Shown: positions 16,227-26,602, counted from the stretch's first letter. The stretch: DNA of 64,000 bases from Pseudomonas guineae (GCF_900113745.1 NZ_FOQL01000002.1:62001-126000), one strand, 5' to 3'. Notes: generated by a model not told the origin, from the letters alone. Translations and numbers: made by a program.

Positions 16227-17141
16227 ATGGCGCCCATAACCCCTCTTGCAGAACTCGCTCAGCCACAGCGCGATCGCCTGGCTTTTATCGAGCTGCGCGT
16301 GCGCTTCGTTGGTGATATTCGGCGGCAGGATCTGGTCGAGCGCTTTGCCATCCAGTCCGCGGCTGCGACCCGGGATCTTGCGCTATACAGGGAGCTAGCT
16401 CCGGGCAATATCGACTACGACTCCAAGGCTAAGACCTATGTTCTTGGTGCAGACTTTCGTTCGCTGTTCGATTACCCGGCTGAAAGAGTCATGTCGTGGC
16501 TGACCAAGGCCTTCGGTGATGGCGAACCGCTGAAGTTCAAAACTTGGGTGCCCAGTGAAACTCCTTCCCGGCTGACGAACCCCGATTTGGATGTGCTTGC
16601 GAGTGTGACTCGCGCCATTCATCAGGGCTGTCCCTTGGCTGTCGAGTACTACTCGATTTCCAGTGGTAAATCGAAACGCGAGATCGTGCCTTTCGCCTTG
16701 ATCGATTCAGGACTGCGCTGGCACGTCCGCGCGTTCGACCGGAAGTCAAAAGAGTTCCGCGATTTCGTGATCACTCGGATAAAACGCCCAGTGGTGTTTT
16801 ATGGCCAGGCCGTGGCAGCTCACGAGGCGAGCGATCAAGACATTCAGTGGACCCGAATCGTCGAGTTGGAGCTGGTGCCGCACCCAGACCAGCCTCGACC
16901 GGAGATCACCGAGATGGATTACAGCATGCAGGGTGGCGTACTGCGGATGAAGCTTCGGGCTGCCACCGCCGGCTACACCCTTCGCCAATTGAGTGTGGAC
17001 TGCACTCCCGACCATAGCTTGCGTGGGCATGAATACCGACTTTGGCTGAAGGACCACTTAGCTCTATACGGAGTCAAAAACGCTGTTTTGGCACCCGGTT
17101 ATAAAGAGCTCCGTCCGAGCGAAGCGAAGGCGAACCCTTGA
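16227..17141 (+). CDS. brxR: BREX transcriptional regulator BrxR (WYL domain)
   Basis: 304 residues from ATG 16227; an upstream in-frame GTG at 16212 would add five residues, and neither has a strong ribosome site. The N-terminal part, about residues 1-90, is a winged helix-turn-helix with RDRLAFIELRVRFVGDIRRQDLVERFAI. The WYL domain lies at about 125-200, with PLAVEYYSISSGKSKREIVPFAL, then LRWHVRAFDRKSKEFRDFVITRI. A C-terminal dimerisation domain follows. BrxR proteins are dimeric repressors that bind DNA upstream of BREX genes and may sense a nucleic-acid or nucleotide ligand through WYL. Its position as first gene before brxE/brxA matches that role. The gap to the next gene is 45 bp. Confidence 0.88.
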   Translation: MAPITPLAELAQPQRDRLAFIELRVRFVGDIRRQDLVERFAIQSAAATRDLALYRELAPGNIDYDSKAKTYVLGADFRSLFDYPAERVMSWLTKAFGDGEPLKFKTWVPSETPSRLTNPDLDVLASVTRAIHQGCPLAVEYYSISSGKSKREIVPFALIDSGLRWHVRAFDRKSKEFRDFVITRIKRPVVFYGQAVAAHEASDQDIQWTRIVELELVPHPDQPRPEITEMDYSMQGGVLRMKLRAATAGYTLRQLSVDCTPDHSLRGHEYRLWLKDHLALYGVKNAVLAPGYKELRPSEAKANP

Positions 17142-17186
17142 CAGTGCTGCCTTGCATCACAGTCAAAAACCGATTTAGGACCTTGT

Positions 17187-17690
17187 ATGAACACTATCGC
17201 AACAACAATTGCAGAACTTAGGGTTCTGATTGGTTACCTCGGAGAGAAGGGCCAGGCTAACTGGTGGGGAAGCGAGTTTTTCAGCGCTACAGCCGAAGCT
17301 TTTTTGGCACCAATATTCAACCGCTCTTTGTTTCTTGCCCAATACCAAGGGGCAACGGCAGCGGCGGCAAAGGTCCACGACGAGGCCATTGGTGTTGGCC
17401 GCATTTACCACCTTTTCCGCTTGCCTATCGGACTAGAGCAGGCATCGGCAGATGTTCTCAATGACGCCGCATTCGTTCAAACAGTGCAAGCTAGATTGGC
17501 GAATCGTGAGTTGGCGCTGGCGCGCCTGGCTGAATTGGCGGAAAAGGCAGAATCCGCATCGCCTGGCCCCGTTTCGCTAGGGCAAATGAGTCAAGATATC
17601 AAAGCCGAACTACAACATGCTGCGGGCTTTTATTGTGCGGCCTTCACCTCCGGAATTCAGACCTTCCCCTACGTTCGGGAGGTTGAGTGA
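17187..17690 (+). CDS. brxE: BrxE-family BREX protein
   Basis: A 167-residue protein starting at ATG 17187 with AGGACC upstream. The N-terminal pattern ELRVLIGYLGEKGQANWWGSE, then FLAPIFNRSLFLAQY and GRIYHLFRLP, matches my memory of the BrxE family, first described in BREX type 6 loci; the function is unknown. The rest is predicted helical without catalytic motifs. The stop overlaps the GTG start of brxA (GTGA), so it is translationally part of the BREX operon. A BrxE-like gene in a locus that otherwise looks like type I is uncommon. The family call rests on pattern recall and should be confirmed by a profile search. Confidence 0.72.
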   Translation: MNTIATTIAELRVLIGYLGEKGQANWWGSEFFSATAEAFLAPIFNRSLFLAQYQGATAAAAKVHDEAIGVGRIYHLFRLPIGLEQASADVLNDAAFVQTVQARLANRELALARLAELAEKAESASPGPVSLGQMSQDIKAELQHAAGFYCAAFTSGIQTFPYVREVE

Positions 17691-18472
17691 GCCAGAAGCG
17701 TTACTACACCACACAGCTTCAAGCCGGGCTGGGTCTCCTGGAAGAAACAAGGCAGCTGCTCCAGGTTTATCAACCTGGCATGAGTGCATCGCAGCTCTGT
17801 GAGGCCGCGCTGGCATCGGGGCGTTTCCCTTTGGTAACGGCGAGGCGCCTACGCAATATCGTTGCTGAGTGCTTTGCCCCACGCTACATGCGCCCCCCGC
17901 ACGTTGCCGCGCTCCTCAAATCCCTGGCGGATCGTTTCACGACCGTCGAGCTAAATCAGCTGCTCTTTATCTATACAGCGCGCGCCAATCTTGTGTTGGC
18001 GGACTTCGTTCGAGAAGTTTACTGGGCGCGCTATTCAGCCGGGCGAAATGACCTTCAACTGGAAGACGCACGCACCTTTGTTGCCAACAGCGTGCGCGAA
18101 GGAAAGACGCACAAGCCTTGGTCTGAAACCACGATCAAGCGCATCTCATCGTATTTGCTGGGCTGCTGTACGGACTATGGATTGCTCACGACCACCGGCC
18201 GTAACCAGCGCTCAATTGCTGCGTATCGCATCTTGCCAAAGGTCGCTGCCTACTTAGCCTACGACTTGAAGTTCAGTGGTCTTGGCGACAACCAAATTGT
18301 TTCAAGCCCGGACTGGGATCTCTTCGGACTGGAACGTGCCGATGTCCGAGACCAACTGAAACGTTTGTCATTACAAGGCCTGCTCATATTCCAGGCCGCC
18401 TCCGATGTGGTGCATATCGGGTGGACCTATAAAAGCATGGAGGAACTGATCGATGTCATCGCTCAAAGCTGA
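17687..18472 (+). CDS. brxA: BREX protein BrxA (DUF1819)
   Basis: 261 residues from GTG 17687, with GGGAGG just upstream and a 4-bp overlap with brxE. It matches the BrxA family (DUF1819, NusB-like helical fold) in length and in segments such as ARRLRNIVAECFAPRYM and a late TIKRISSYLLGCCTDYGLL. BrxA is a small DNA-binding component required for BREX defence in studied systems. Its end overlaps the start of brxB by 20 bp. No unusual feature is seen. Confidence 0.92.
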   Translation: MSQKRYYTTQLQAGLGLLEETRQLLQVYQPGMSASQLCEAALASGRFPLVTARRLRNIVAECFAPRYMRPPHVAALLKSLADRFTTVELNQLLFIYTARANLVLADFVREVYWARYSAGRNDLQLEDARTFVANSVREGKTHKPWSETTIKRISSYLLGCCTDYGLLTTTGRNQRSIAAYRILPKVAAYLAYDLKFSGLGDNQIVSSPDWDLFGLERADVRDQLKRLSLQGLLIFQAASDVVHIGWTYKSMEELIDVIAQS

Positions 18473-19031
18473 TTTCAATGAGTTGATGGAGCGAGTTAAG
18501 CAGGGGCGCGAGTTCGGCCATGCTAGCTTCGAGCCCATTTTCTATTTGGTCTTTCCACCAAATCAGATCCTCAATGTGAAGCGCGAAACACCCGCGTGGA
18601 TGCATCGACTGCGCAACGAGGGCTGGGAGGTCGAAACCTTTTCGATTGCCGAGCATGTTGCAGACATTATCGAAAAGGCACCTCCGGTTATTCGCAAGAC
18701 CTGGCTAGCCGCTGATCAAAAGGCACCCTTGGCATGGGACAAGACCAATGCGTCGCTTGCCAACGCCATAGGCAATGGCGCATTACAAGCTCGCATCGAA
18801 GCCAAGCTGGCCGAGCTTGAAGACAAGCCTAAGGCTATTTTGCTGGTCACCGATCTTGAGGCGTTGCATCCCTTCACACGCATCGGTGTCATCGAAGGCG
18901 GGCTGCAAGGAAAGTTTCATGTGCCCACGGTGTTCTTCTACCCTGGCGTGCGCACCGGCAAGACACGACTCAAATTCCTGGGGTTCTACCCCGACGATGG
19001 CAACTACCGCTCTGTCCACGTCGGCGGCTAA
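18453..19031 (+). CDS. brxB: BREX protein BrxB (DUF1788)
   Basis: 192 residues, full length for DUF1788/BrxB. Recognisable segments are FEPIFYLVFPP near the N-terminus, KAILLVTDLEALHPFTRI in the middle, and the C-terminal VPTVFFYPGVRTGKTRLKFLGFY. The beta-alpha core resembles a P-loop-like fold without a Walker A motif. BrxB is essential for BREX defence and probably links BrxC and PglZ, but its biochemical role is unknown. It overlaps brxA and is followed after 15 bp, with AAGG upstream, by brxC. Confidence 0.92.
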   Translation: MSSLKADFNELMERVKQGREFGHASFEPIFYLVFPPNQILNVKRETPAWMHRLRNEGWEVETFSIAEHVADIIEKAPPVIRKTWLAADQKAPLAWDKTNASLANAIGNGALQARIEAKLAELEDKPKAILLVTDLEALHPFTRIGVIEGGLQGKFHVPTVFFYPGVRTGKTRLKFLGFYPDDGNYRSVHVGG

Positions 19032-19046
19032 TCATTAAGGCATATC

Positions 19047-22000
19047 ATGACAATCAAAAAACTCTTCGACCCCAGCAAAAACATTAATCGCAGCATTGAA
19101 AAAGTCATCACCTATGGCGTCTCACAAGAGGCGCGCCTGAAATCGGAAATCTCGGAGTACGTGGTTACCGACAGCATCGACCAGCAGTTCGAGAATCTCC
19201 TGCTCAAGATGGAAGCTGCCATGGATATTGGTGGCGAAAATGAAGTCGGCGTCTGGGTGTCAGGCTTTTATGGCTCGGGCAAGAGCTCGTTCACCAAGTA
19301 TTTGGGCTTGGCATTTGATGATCGCATCACGATTGATGGCGTGCCATTCATCCAGCACCTACAAGATCGTCTCAAGCGCCAGCAAACCAAGTCCTTGCTG
19401 TCGAACGTAGCCAAGCGCTTTCCTGCTGCAGTGCTGATGCTTGACCTGGCCAGCGAACAGGTCGCCGGTGCAACTATGGAGGAGGTGTCAACGGTCCTGT
19501 TCTACAAGGTCCTGCAATGGGCTGGCTACTCGCGCAATCTTAAAGTCGCAGCGCTGGAACGCAGGCTCAAGAAAGAAGGTCGTTACAACGAATTCCTGGA
19601 TGCATTCAAAGAAGCTGCAGGCGGTGAAGACTGGAACAGCTACCGTAACGACGAGTTGGTGGTCGACAGCCTCATTCCAGAGATTGCACACCAGCTGTAT
19701 CCCACGCTTTTCAAAACGCCCAGTTCGTTCACGACCGAATCAAGTGAAATTGTCGTTTTTGAAAATGACCGTGTGCGTGAAATGCTCGAGATCGCCCGCG
19801 AGGCATCGGGCAAGGAATACATCATCTTCATCATCGATGAAGTGGGGCAGTACGTTGGCCCGCGGCCTAATCTTATTCTGAACCTTGATGGACTAGCGAA
19901 GAACCTGAAGAACATCGGCGACGGCAAGGTTTGGATTGTCGGCACGGCGCAGCAAACGCTCACCGCTGATGACGCGAAGGCCGCCCTCAACTCGCCAGAG
20001 TTGTTTAAGCTCAATGACCGCTTCCCGATTCAGATCGCTCTTCAGTCCAACGACATCAAGGAAATTTGCTACACACGCTTATTGGGCAAGTCATCACCTG
20101 CGGAAGCTGAATTGGGCGGATTGTTTGATCAATATGGTCAGCAGTTACGCCAGAACACCAAGCTTGTCGATGCGCGCGTATATGGCGTCGATTTCGATCG
20201 CAAGACCTTTATCGATCTCTACCCGTTCCTTCCCGCGCATTTCGACATCCTCCTGCACTTGCTAGGAGCACTGGCCAAGTCCACGGGTGGCATCGGTCTG
20301 CGCTCGGCGATCAAGGTGGTGCAAGATATTCTGATCGACGGCTCTGAAGGCAAACCTGCTGTTGCAGAACAAGCCGTTGGCTGGCTAGCAACCACGGTCA
20401 CGTTGTTTGATGCTTTGGATAAAGACATCAAGCGAGCCTTCGCCTCTTTGCACGCTTCGGTCGAGAAAGCCACCAAGATCCGCTTTTCACATTCCGAGTT
20501 GCATCAAAACATCGCCAAGACGGTCGCCGTTCTGCAAATCCTTGGCAATCTGCCGATCACCCGTCAAAACGTTACCAGCTTGATGCACGCCAGCATTGTC
20601 GGTGCGTCTCAAGCAGACGTTGTGGCCAAGGCGGTCGAAGACCTGATCAACGACTCCCTAGTTCCATTTGGTGAACAAGACGGCAACCTGTGCTTCTTCA
20701 GTGAAAAGCTCAATGATATTGAACAGGAACGTAGCCAAGTTGCACTGCGCGGCGTTGAGCTGCGTCGCATCGTTAACGAAGCCTTGACCAGTGTCTATGC
20801 GCCATTGCCCTCCACCCAACTGCACGGTTCTTATGCTGTATCGACCGGCTTAAAGGCGCAATCGGCAGGCAATGTGCCCGCATCATTGGCAGGTGACCGC
20901 AACCAGATCCAAACCATTGTGGAGCTGGTCGACCCTAAAGAAATCGACAATGCACGAACTCGCCTCACTGACGAGTCGCGTCAAAACTCTTCCAAGTTCA
21001 ACATCTACCTGGCGGGCCGCACGACGCCGGAAATGGACGAGCTCACGGCCGACATTCACCGCTGCCGTGAGATCGCCAATCGCTACCGCAGCGATCCCGA
21101 CCAGGAAATCCGCGAATACTGCAACGGCCAGGCCGATCGTGCAGAACACCTCAGCACGAAACTGCGGGCACAGATCCAGCGCAGCCTGATTCAAGGCTCG
21201 TTTATTTTCCGAGGTCAGGTTGTTGCGGTCGATACGCTGGCGACCGAATTGCCAGATGCCGCACGTAAGCACCTGAGCGAAGTGGCTGAACAAGTGTTTG
21301 ATCGCTACGCAGAGGCGCCAGTGCGCGCTGGAACCGAACTTGCCGAGAAATTCCTCCGGGTTGGTAACTTGTCGGGCATCACCAGCGCGCTCGATCCGCT
21401 GAACCTTGTGCAGACCCAAAGTGGACGCCACAGCATTCGCACCGACCACCTGGCCATGGTGAGCATTCGTGACTACATCGATCGCAATGGCACCGTGGAT
21501 GGCAAACGCCTCACAGATATCTTTGCCGATGCTCCCTTTGGCTGGTCGGCAGACACCCTGCGCTATCTGGTGGCGGCCATGCTGCTGGCCGGTGAAATCA
21601 AGCTCAAGGTGGCGGGGCGCGAGGTTACCGTCAATGGCCAGCAAGCCATCGACGCTATCAAAACCAATAACACCTTTAAGAGCATCGGTATTTCGCTTCG
21701 CGGTGGCGATCGTCCGTCCAACGATGTACTTGCACGCGCAGCAATCCGGCTGACCGAGCTCACCGGCGACACCGTTGTGCCGCTGGAGGACGACATCAGC
21801 AAAGTCACCACCAAGCTCTTTCCCCAACTGCAGCACCAATATGGCCCGCTCACAGAGAAGCTGCGCGGCCTAAACCTGCCGGGTGTGGATCGCCTGCAAA
21901 ACCTCACCCACGAGATCAACGACGTGCTGCTTACCGATGCCTCGGATGCATCGCGCCGCCTTGGCGGCGAGCAGTCTGAGTTATTCGATAGCCTAAAATG

Positions 22001-22691
22001 GGCTGCCGAAGTCAAACTCAAGTTGGAGCAAGGCCTGGAGCAAACCCTGCGCGATCTTCGCCAGCACTGCACGGCCATTGCCAACCTGCCGAACGTGTCC
22101 TTGCTGGCCACGCTGAAAGAAGAGTTGGCCGAGGCCCTCAGCCTTATCGAAGAACGCCTACAACAGGCGGACTTCTATCGCTTTGCGGCCGATTTCAGCA
22201 CCAGCCTAACTACCATTCGCGCCCGCATTCGCGATACGGTGATTGCGATGCAAGACCTGCTCAAAACGCGCATCAAGGAGGCCGAAGTCGACCTCAAGCG
22301 TGTGCCGGAATGGATCAAGCTCACCCAGCAAGAGCAGGCTGAACTGTTGGGTAGCCTAGAGCGCTTGATTGTGGAAGTGACGCCTGATTTGTTGGGGCTC
22401 AATGCCATTACCAACAAACTCTCTGAATTGCAGGATGAAGTTCAAGGCTTGAAACACAGCATTGAGCGTCTTGGCACGAAGCGGATAAAGGAGGAACTTG
22501 AAGCTGAGATTCCTGTGCCAAGCGCTGTAAATGAACCGAAACCAGCTATCACACGAAGTATCAAAGCGCGCACCAAGATCACCACGATGGACGACTTAGA
22601 TGCGCTGATCACGCAACTGCAACAACTGCGTGGGGAGCTGAAATATGCCCACGCTTTTGCCGTCAACCTCGAACTGCAGGACGATCAATGA
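19047..22691 (+). CDS. brxC: BREX ATPase BrxC
   Basis: A 1214-residue AAA-type ATPase of usual BrxC length. It starts IKKLFDPSKNINRSIEKVI. Walker A is GFYGSGKSS near residue 73, and a Walker B-like IIFIIDEVGQYVG lies near 262 with a downstream VGTAQQT sensor segment. The C-terminal half is long and helical with coiled-coil stretches at about 1000-1160, ending in a short hydrophilic tail. BrxC is the large motor-like ATPase required for both methylation and phage exclusion in type I BREX. The stop overlaps the pglX start by 4 bp. No defect is visible. Confidence 0.95.
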   Translation: MTIKKLFDPSKNINRSIEKVITYGVSQEARLKSEISEYVVTDSIDQQFENLLLKMEAAMDIGGENEVGVWVSGFYGSGKSSFTKYLGLAFDDRITIDGVPFIQHLQDRLKRQQTKSLLSNVAKRFPAAVLMLDLASEQVAGATMEEVSTVLFYKVLQWAGYSRNLKVAALERRLKKEGRYNEFLDAFKEAAGGEDWNSYRNDELVVDSLIPEIAHQLYPTLFKTPSSFTTESSEIVVFENDRVREMLEIAREASGKEYIIFIIDEVGQYVGPRPNLILNLDGLAKNLKNIGDGKVWIVGTAQQTLTADDAKAALNSPELFKLNDRFPIQIALQSNDIKEICYTRLLGKSSPAEAELGGLFDQYGQQLRQNTKLVDARVYGVDFDRKTFIDLYPFLPAHFDILLHLLGALAKSTGGIGLRSAIKVVQDILIDGSEGKPAVAEQAVGWLATTVTLFDALDKDIKRAFASLHASVEKATKIRFSHSELHQNIAKTVAVLQILGNLPITRQNVTSLMHASIVGASQADVVAKAVEDLINDSLVPFGEQDGNLCFFSEKLNDIEQERSQVALRGVELRRIVNEALTSVYAPLPSTQLHGSYAVSTGLKAQSAGNVPASLAGDRNQIQTIVELVDPKEIDNARTRLTDESRQNSSKFNIYLAGRTTPEMDELTADIHRCREIANRYRSDPDQEIREYCNGQADRAEHLSTKLRAQIQRSLIQGSFIFRGQVVAVDTLATELPDAARKHLSEVAEQVFDRYAEAPVRAGTELAEKFLRVGNLSGITSALDPLNLVQTQSGRHSIRTDHLAMVSIRDYIDRNGTVDGKRLTDIFADAPFGWSADTLRYLVAAMLLAGEIKLKVAGREVTVNGQQAIDAIKTNNTFKSIGISLRGGDRPSNDVLARAAIRLTELTGDTVVPLEDDISKVTTKLFPQLQHQYGPLTEKLRGLNLPGVDRLQNLTHEINDVLLTDASDASRRLGGEQSELFDSLKWAAEVKLKLEQGLEQTLRDLRQHCTAIANLPNVSLLATLKEELAEALSLIEERLQQADFYRFAADFSTSLTTIRARIRDTVIAMQDLLKTRIKEAEVDLKRVPEWIKLTQQEQAELLGSLERLIVEVTPDLLGLNAITNKLSELQDEVQGLKHSIERLGTKRIKEELEAEIPVPSAVNEPKPAITRSIKARTKITTMDDLDALITQLQQLRGELKYAHAFAVNLELQDDQ

Positions 22692-25600
22692 CTTTTGAAA
22701 AGAAGGGGGCTTTCGATCAAACCACCCGAGGTCGTCTGCAAAAGCTGGTTAACAGTTGCCGCAGCCTGCTGTCCGACGAATTCAGTATCCAACTGCAGCA
22801 AATCTATGGTCTAGACCCCAATACTGGCGATGTAACTCCGATGGCGCGGCTCACCCATCTGGATGACAGGCAGCGCCACACGGCTGAAGTGCTGCGCCAA
22901 ACTCTGGCGCACTACCTGGGCGCCGATGCCGACGACACCGACCACCGCATCGCGGTGCTCGGCCGTATGGTGCGCGAGCAAGCCTTTACCGTGCTCAACC
23001 GTCTGGCTGCACTGCTCATGATGGAAGCACGCGGACAATTTCCCAGAATTGAAATCCTGAGCAAAGGCTATCAGTCCAGCGGCTACCAGCTCTACAGCAA
23101 GATTGCAGGTACAGCGTTGGGAGAAACCGGCCAGGCCTACCAGGTCTATCTGTTCAGCGTATTCGATGAACTGGCCCAAGAGCTGCCCGCCCTGTTTGAC
23201 CGCTACGCCGCTAACGGCTTGCTATTCCCGCGTGAAACAGCGCTGCGTGCATTGCTGGATGAACTAAACCACTTTGAGATTGAGCCGCTCTGGGCCGAAG
23301 ACGAAACCATTGGTTGGATATACCAATACTTCAACTCCAAAGAAGAGCGCAAGGCCATGCGCGATGCTAGCTCGGCACCGCGTAATAGCCGCGAGCTGGC
23401 CGTGCGCAACCAGTTCTTCACACCGCGTTATGTGGTGGAGTTCTTGGTCGATAACACGCTGGGGCGCCTGTGGTTTAACGCCACTGGCGGGCAAACCGAA
23501 CTGCGCGACCGTTGCCAATACTTGCTGGTAAAGCCTGAAGAGCAACCGCAGGCCTCAAGCAAAGTGCGCGACCCGCGCACACTGAAGCTGCTGGATCCTG
23601 CTTGCGGCTCCATGCACTTTGGCCTGTATTCCTTCGATCTCTTTCTGGAGATTTACCGCGAAGCGTGGGCATGGGAGCAGCAAAATGGCCCTGGCTCCTT
23701 GGATCTGTCTACGCAACCGCAAGCGGGCTTTAAGCCGCTTTGCCAGACCTATGAGGACGAATCCGCCTTCCTGCGCGACGCACCTCGCCTGATTATCGAG
23801 CACAACATCTACGGCGTAGATATCGATCCGCGCGCCGCGCAGATCGCCACGCTAGCGCTGTGGTTGCGGGCGCAGCGTGCTTGGCATGATGCCAGCGTAA
23901 AAGCCAAAGATCGTCCGCGTATTGGTCAAGGCCATGTGGTGGCAGCGGTCGCTCCACCCGCCGAGCGAGAACTGCGCGTGCAGTTTGCTGCCCAGCTCGA
24001 TCAACGCGATGCTGAGTTGTTCGAGAAAACGTTGCAGATGCTGAAAAACTTACCCGAGTTGGGGGTATTACTTCAGGTGGAGAAGGAGTTGCCGTCCCTT
24101 ATCCGTCAAGTTTATGTAGGTGAGGGCACAGGTTTGTTTGCCGACCAGGAACAAGAGAACTGGCAAGGGGCCGAAGTGCGCCTGCGTGAGGCACTTTCTA
24201 ACTTTGCACACGCCACTAAGGCAACCTACCAAGGGCGACTCTTTGCGCAAGATGCATTGGACGGATTACGCCTAATTGATTTGTCACGTGAAAAATTTGA
24301 CGTGCTAGTCATGAATCCACCTTTTGGGGAGCCAGCGCGTTCAACCAAGTTATATCTTGAAGAAAGTTTGCCTAGGTCGAAGGGGAACATTCTCGCGAAT
24401 TTCATTGAGCGAGCAACCGAAATTGTTAGGCCTGGTGGGCGAATCGGAGCAATTGTCAGCAGAACATGTTTCTTTCTACAGAGCTTTTCAGAGTTCCGCA
24501 CATCGGTGCTCGCAAACGAACTTTCACTCGAAAGCTTTGCCGATCTGGGACAGGGCGTGCTTGACGCGATGGTGGAAACCGCTGCGGTTACCTGGGAGAG
24601 AGGTGGGGGCCACACGAATGACGCTCTCTTTTTCAGAGAGCTCAACAGAACCAATAAAAACGACGGCCTGCTTGAGTCAATAAGACTCGTGAAAAAAGGA
24701 GTTCCAGGAGTCAATTATTTCAAAAGGCAAGCATCGCAGTTCCTCGCGTTCACTGATGCACCATATGTCTATTGGATTGATGATTCGATAGCCAGAAAAA
24801 TTGCTGCCCATCCAGCAGTCGATCCAGTGGCGAGCTCAATAAGAGTTGGCCTACAAACAGGCGACGACTTTCGTTTTTTACGACTGTGGTGGGAAGTAAA
24901 GTCAAAGGACATTGTCGTTCCAGATAAGTCGAGCGAACTGGATGAAGTACGTCAGCAATGTTTGACGCTTTGTATTCCTACCAAGTGGGCGTGGTACTCA
25001 AAGACTGAAGCGGCTTCTCCGATGCTTTCGTCAATTCATATGTGTGTGAACTGGCTAAATGATGGATGCGAAATAAAGGCTTTTCACGTGAGTAAGGGAG
25101 ACTCACCATCTAAATATGTTCGTTCCGAAGCGTTCTATTTTCTTCCTGCCTTTAGCTACATGTTGCGGTCAAGTCGACTGGTTCCATACCTAGTCCCAGC
25201 AGGAGTTATTCCGACAGCCGGCAGAAGCCAGGTCTATCCAAAACAGGGAGAAGAAACTTGGTTGGCAGCGCTTTTGTCATCCAACTTTGCAACAGCAGTC
25301 GCTCGATTTCGAGGAGAGGCGTTTTGGCAGCCAAAATTCCAAAACTCCATGGTTTCCGCAATTCCCTATATCAAGCCTGGAGCGAACGACATTGCTGATG
25401 CCAATAGCGTCATTGCTTCAGTTCGAGAAAAAATGGCTGAGCGGTTTAAGCGTGATGAGACGGAAATTTTGTTTGTCATGCCGTCGCTCAGCGGCACAAC
25501 CGAAACACTACTGCCAATCAATCGGGAAACGCTTATTGGCGCGGAGCTTGACCAGCGAATAGCTAGTTTATTTGGTCTGACTCCATCCGAATTCAAAGTA

Positions 25601-26602
25601 CTGCAGCGTGATCACAATGAGGCATTGGTTCGAGTAACTGGCGAAATCGAAGCGGATGACCCAGATGAGGGTGATGATGACGTGGAAGAATGCGTTGCGG
25701 CCCTTAATGATGATAATTCCCGCTTGTCGTGGGCAGTCGGTGTGTCTTTCGGGCGATTCGATTGGCGCTTGTGCTCTGGAGAGAGGGAGCTTCAATCGGA
25801 GCCAGCCCCGTTTGACCCATTACCAGCTATGAGTCCCGGCATGTTGCCTGATGGCGTCACGCCATTCCACGAACACTCCGGGATATTGGTAGACGATCTT
25901 GGCCATTCGCACGATTTGCCGCGTCTGCTTGAGTCGGTGTTGGATCGAGTTGGTGCGACTCTGCCTGGCGATGTACGTCGTTGGTTGCAGAAAGATTTTT
26001 TTGCCTTCCATCTGCAACGTTATTCGAAGAGCCGCCGCAAAGCGCCGATCTATTGGCCGCTTTCCACCGCATCGGGCAGCTACACGCTCTGGGTCTATTA
26101 CCCATCCTTGAGTAATCAAACACTATTCACTGCAGTGAATGATTTTCTCGATGGTCCCAACGGCAAACTGACGCAAGCCAGCCGTTCGTGCGCAGAGTTG
26201 CGCATAAAGGGCAGCGGCCGCTCTCGTGATGAAGAAAAACAGTACGAAACGCTGCAAACCTTCGAGCAAGAGCTGACCGATCTGCGCGACAACTTACTCA
26301 AGATCGCACCCACCTTCCAGCCCAACCAAGACGACGGTGTACAAATCACCGCCGCCCCGCTGTGGCCATTGTTCCGGCACAAACCTTGGCAAAAGATCCT
26401 CAAAGACACTTGGGTCAAACTGGAGAAAGGCGACTACGACTGGGCGCACCTGGCCATGGCCTACTGGCCCGAACGAGTGAGCGAAAAGTGCAAAACCGAC
26501 AAGTCTCTGGCCATCGCCCATGGGCTTGAAGAACTGTACGTTGAGCCCGAGGCCAAGCCCAAGAAGACTCGTACCAAGAAGACTAAGGGAACTAGCGAAT
26601 GA
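22688..26602 (+). CDS. pglX: BREX adenine-specific DNA methyltransferase PglX
   Basis: 1304 residues. Motif I is DPACGSMHFG near residue 304 and the catalytic motif IV is NPPFGEP near 542, the N6-adenine methyltransferase NPP[FY] type. PglX marks host DNA at a non-palindromic site, which separates self from phage in BREX. The C-terminal half contains the target recognition region. Its composition is visibly more AT-rich from about 24240 to about 25860 than on either side, consistent with exchange of the specificity region by recombination. The tail is lysine-rich. Both ends overlap neighbours by 4 bp (brxC and the DUF262 gene). The frame is intact, so no phase-variable break is seen. Confidence 0.95.
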   Translation: MTFEKKGAFDQTTRGRLQKLVNSCRSLLSDEFSIQLQQIYGLDPNTGDVTPMARLTHLDDRQRHTAEVLRQTLAHYLGADADDTDHRIAVLGRMVREQAFTVLNRLAALLMMEARGQFPRIEILSKGYQSSGYQLYSKIAGTALGETGQAYQVYLFSVFDELAQELPALFDRYAANGLLFPRETALRALLDELNHFEIEPLWAEDETIGWIYQYFNSKEERKAMRDASSAPRNSRELAVRNQFFTPRYVVEFLVDNTLGRLWFNATGGQTELRDRCQYLLVKPEEQPQASSKVRDPRTLKLLDPACGSMHFGLYSFDLFLEIYREAWAWEQQNGPGSLDLSTQPQAGFKPLCQTYEDESAFLRDAPRLIIEHNIYGVDIDPRAAQIATLALWLRAQRAWHDASVKAKDRPRIGQGHVVAAVAPPAERELRVQFAAQLDQRDAELFEKTLQMLKNLPELGVLLQVEKELPSLIRQVYVGEGTGLFADQEQENWQGAEVRLREALSNFAHATKATYQGRLFAQDALDGLRLIDLSREKFDVLVMNPPFGEPARSTKLYLEESLPRSKGNILANFIERATEIVRPGGRIGAIVSRTCFFLQSFSEFRTSVLANELSLESFADLGQGVLDAMVETAAVTWERGGGHTNDALFFRELNRTNKNDGLLESIRLVKKGVPGVNYFKRQASQFLAFTDAPYVYWIDDSIARKIAAHPAVDPVASSIRVGLQTGDDFRFLRLWWEVKSKDIVVPDKSSELDEVRQQCLTLCIPTKWAWYSKTEAASPMLSSIHMCVNWLNDGCEIKAFHVSKGDSPSKYVRSEAFYFLPAFSYMLRSSRLVPYLVPAGVIPTAGRSQVYPKQGEETWLAALLSSNFATAVARFRGEAFWQPKFQNSMVSAIPYIKPGANDIADANSVIASVREKMAERFKRDETEILFVMPSLSGTTETLLPINRETLIGAELDQRIASLFGLTPSEFKVLQRDHNEALVRVTGEIEADDPDEGDDDVEECVAALNDDNSRLSWAVGVSFGRFDWRLCSGERELQSEPAPFDPLPAMSPGMLPDGVTPFHEHSGILVDDLGHSHDLPRLLESVLDRVGATLPGDVRRWLQKDFFAFHLQRYSKSRRKAPIYWPLSTASGSYTLWVYYPSLSNQTLFTAVNDFLDGPNGKLTQASRSCAELRIKGSGRSRDEEKQYETLQTFEQELTDLRDNLLKIAPTFQPNQDDGVQITAAPLWPLFRHKPWQKILKDTWVKLEKGDYDWAHLAMAYWPERVSEKCKTDKSLAIAHGLEELYVEPEAKPKKTRTKKTKGTSE

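Noticed and set aside
16021..16266. 81-codon minus-strand frame overlapping the brxR start
   Set aside because: It overlaps brxR on the opposite strand, has no ribosome site and no family resemblance.
20883..21839. 318-codon frame opposite brxC
   Set aside because: Antisense shadow in GC-rich coding sequence; the plus-strand brxC frame is intact with clear motifs.
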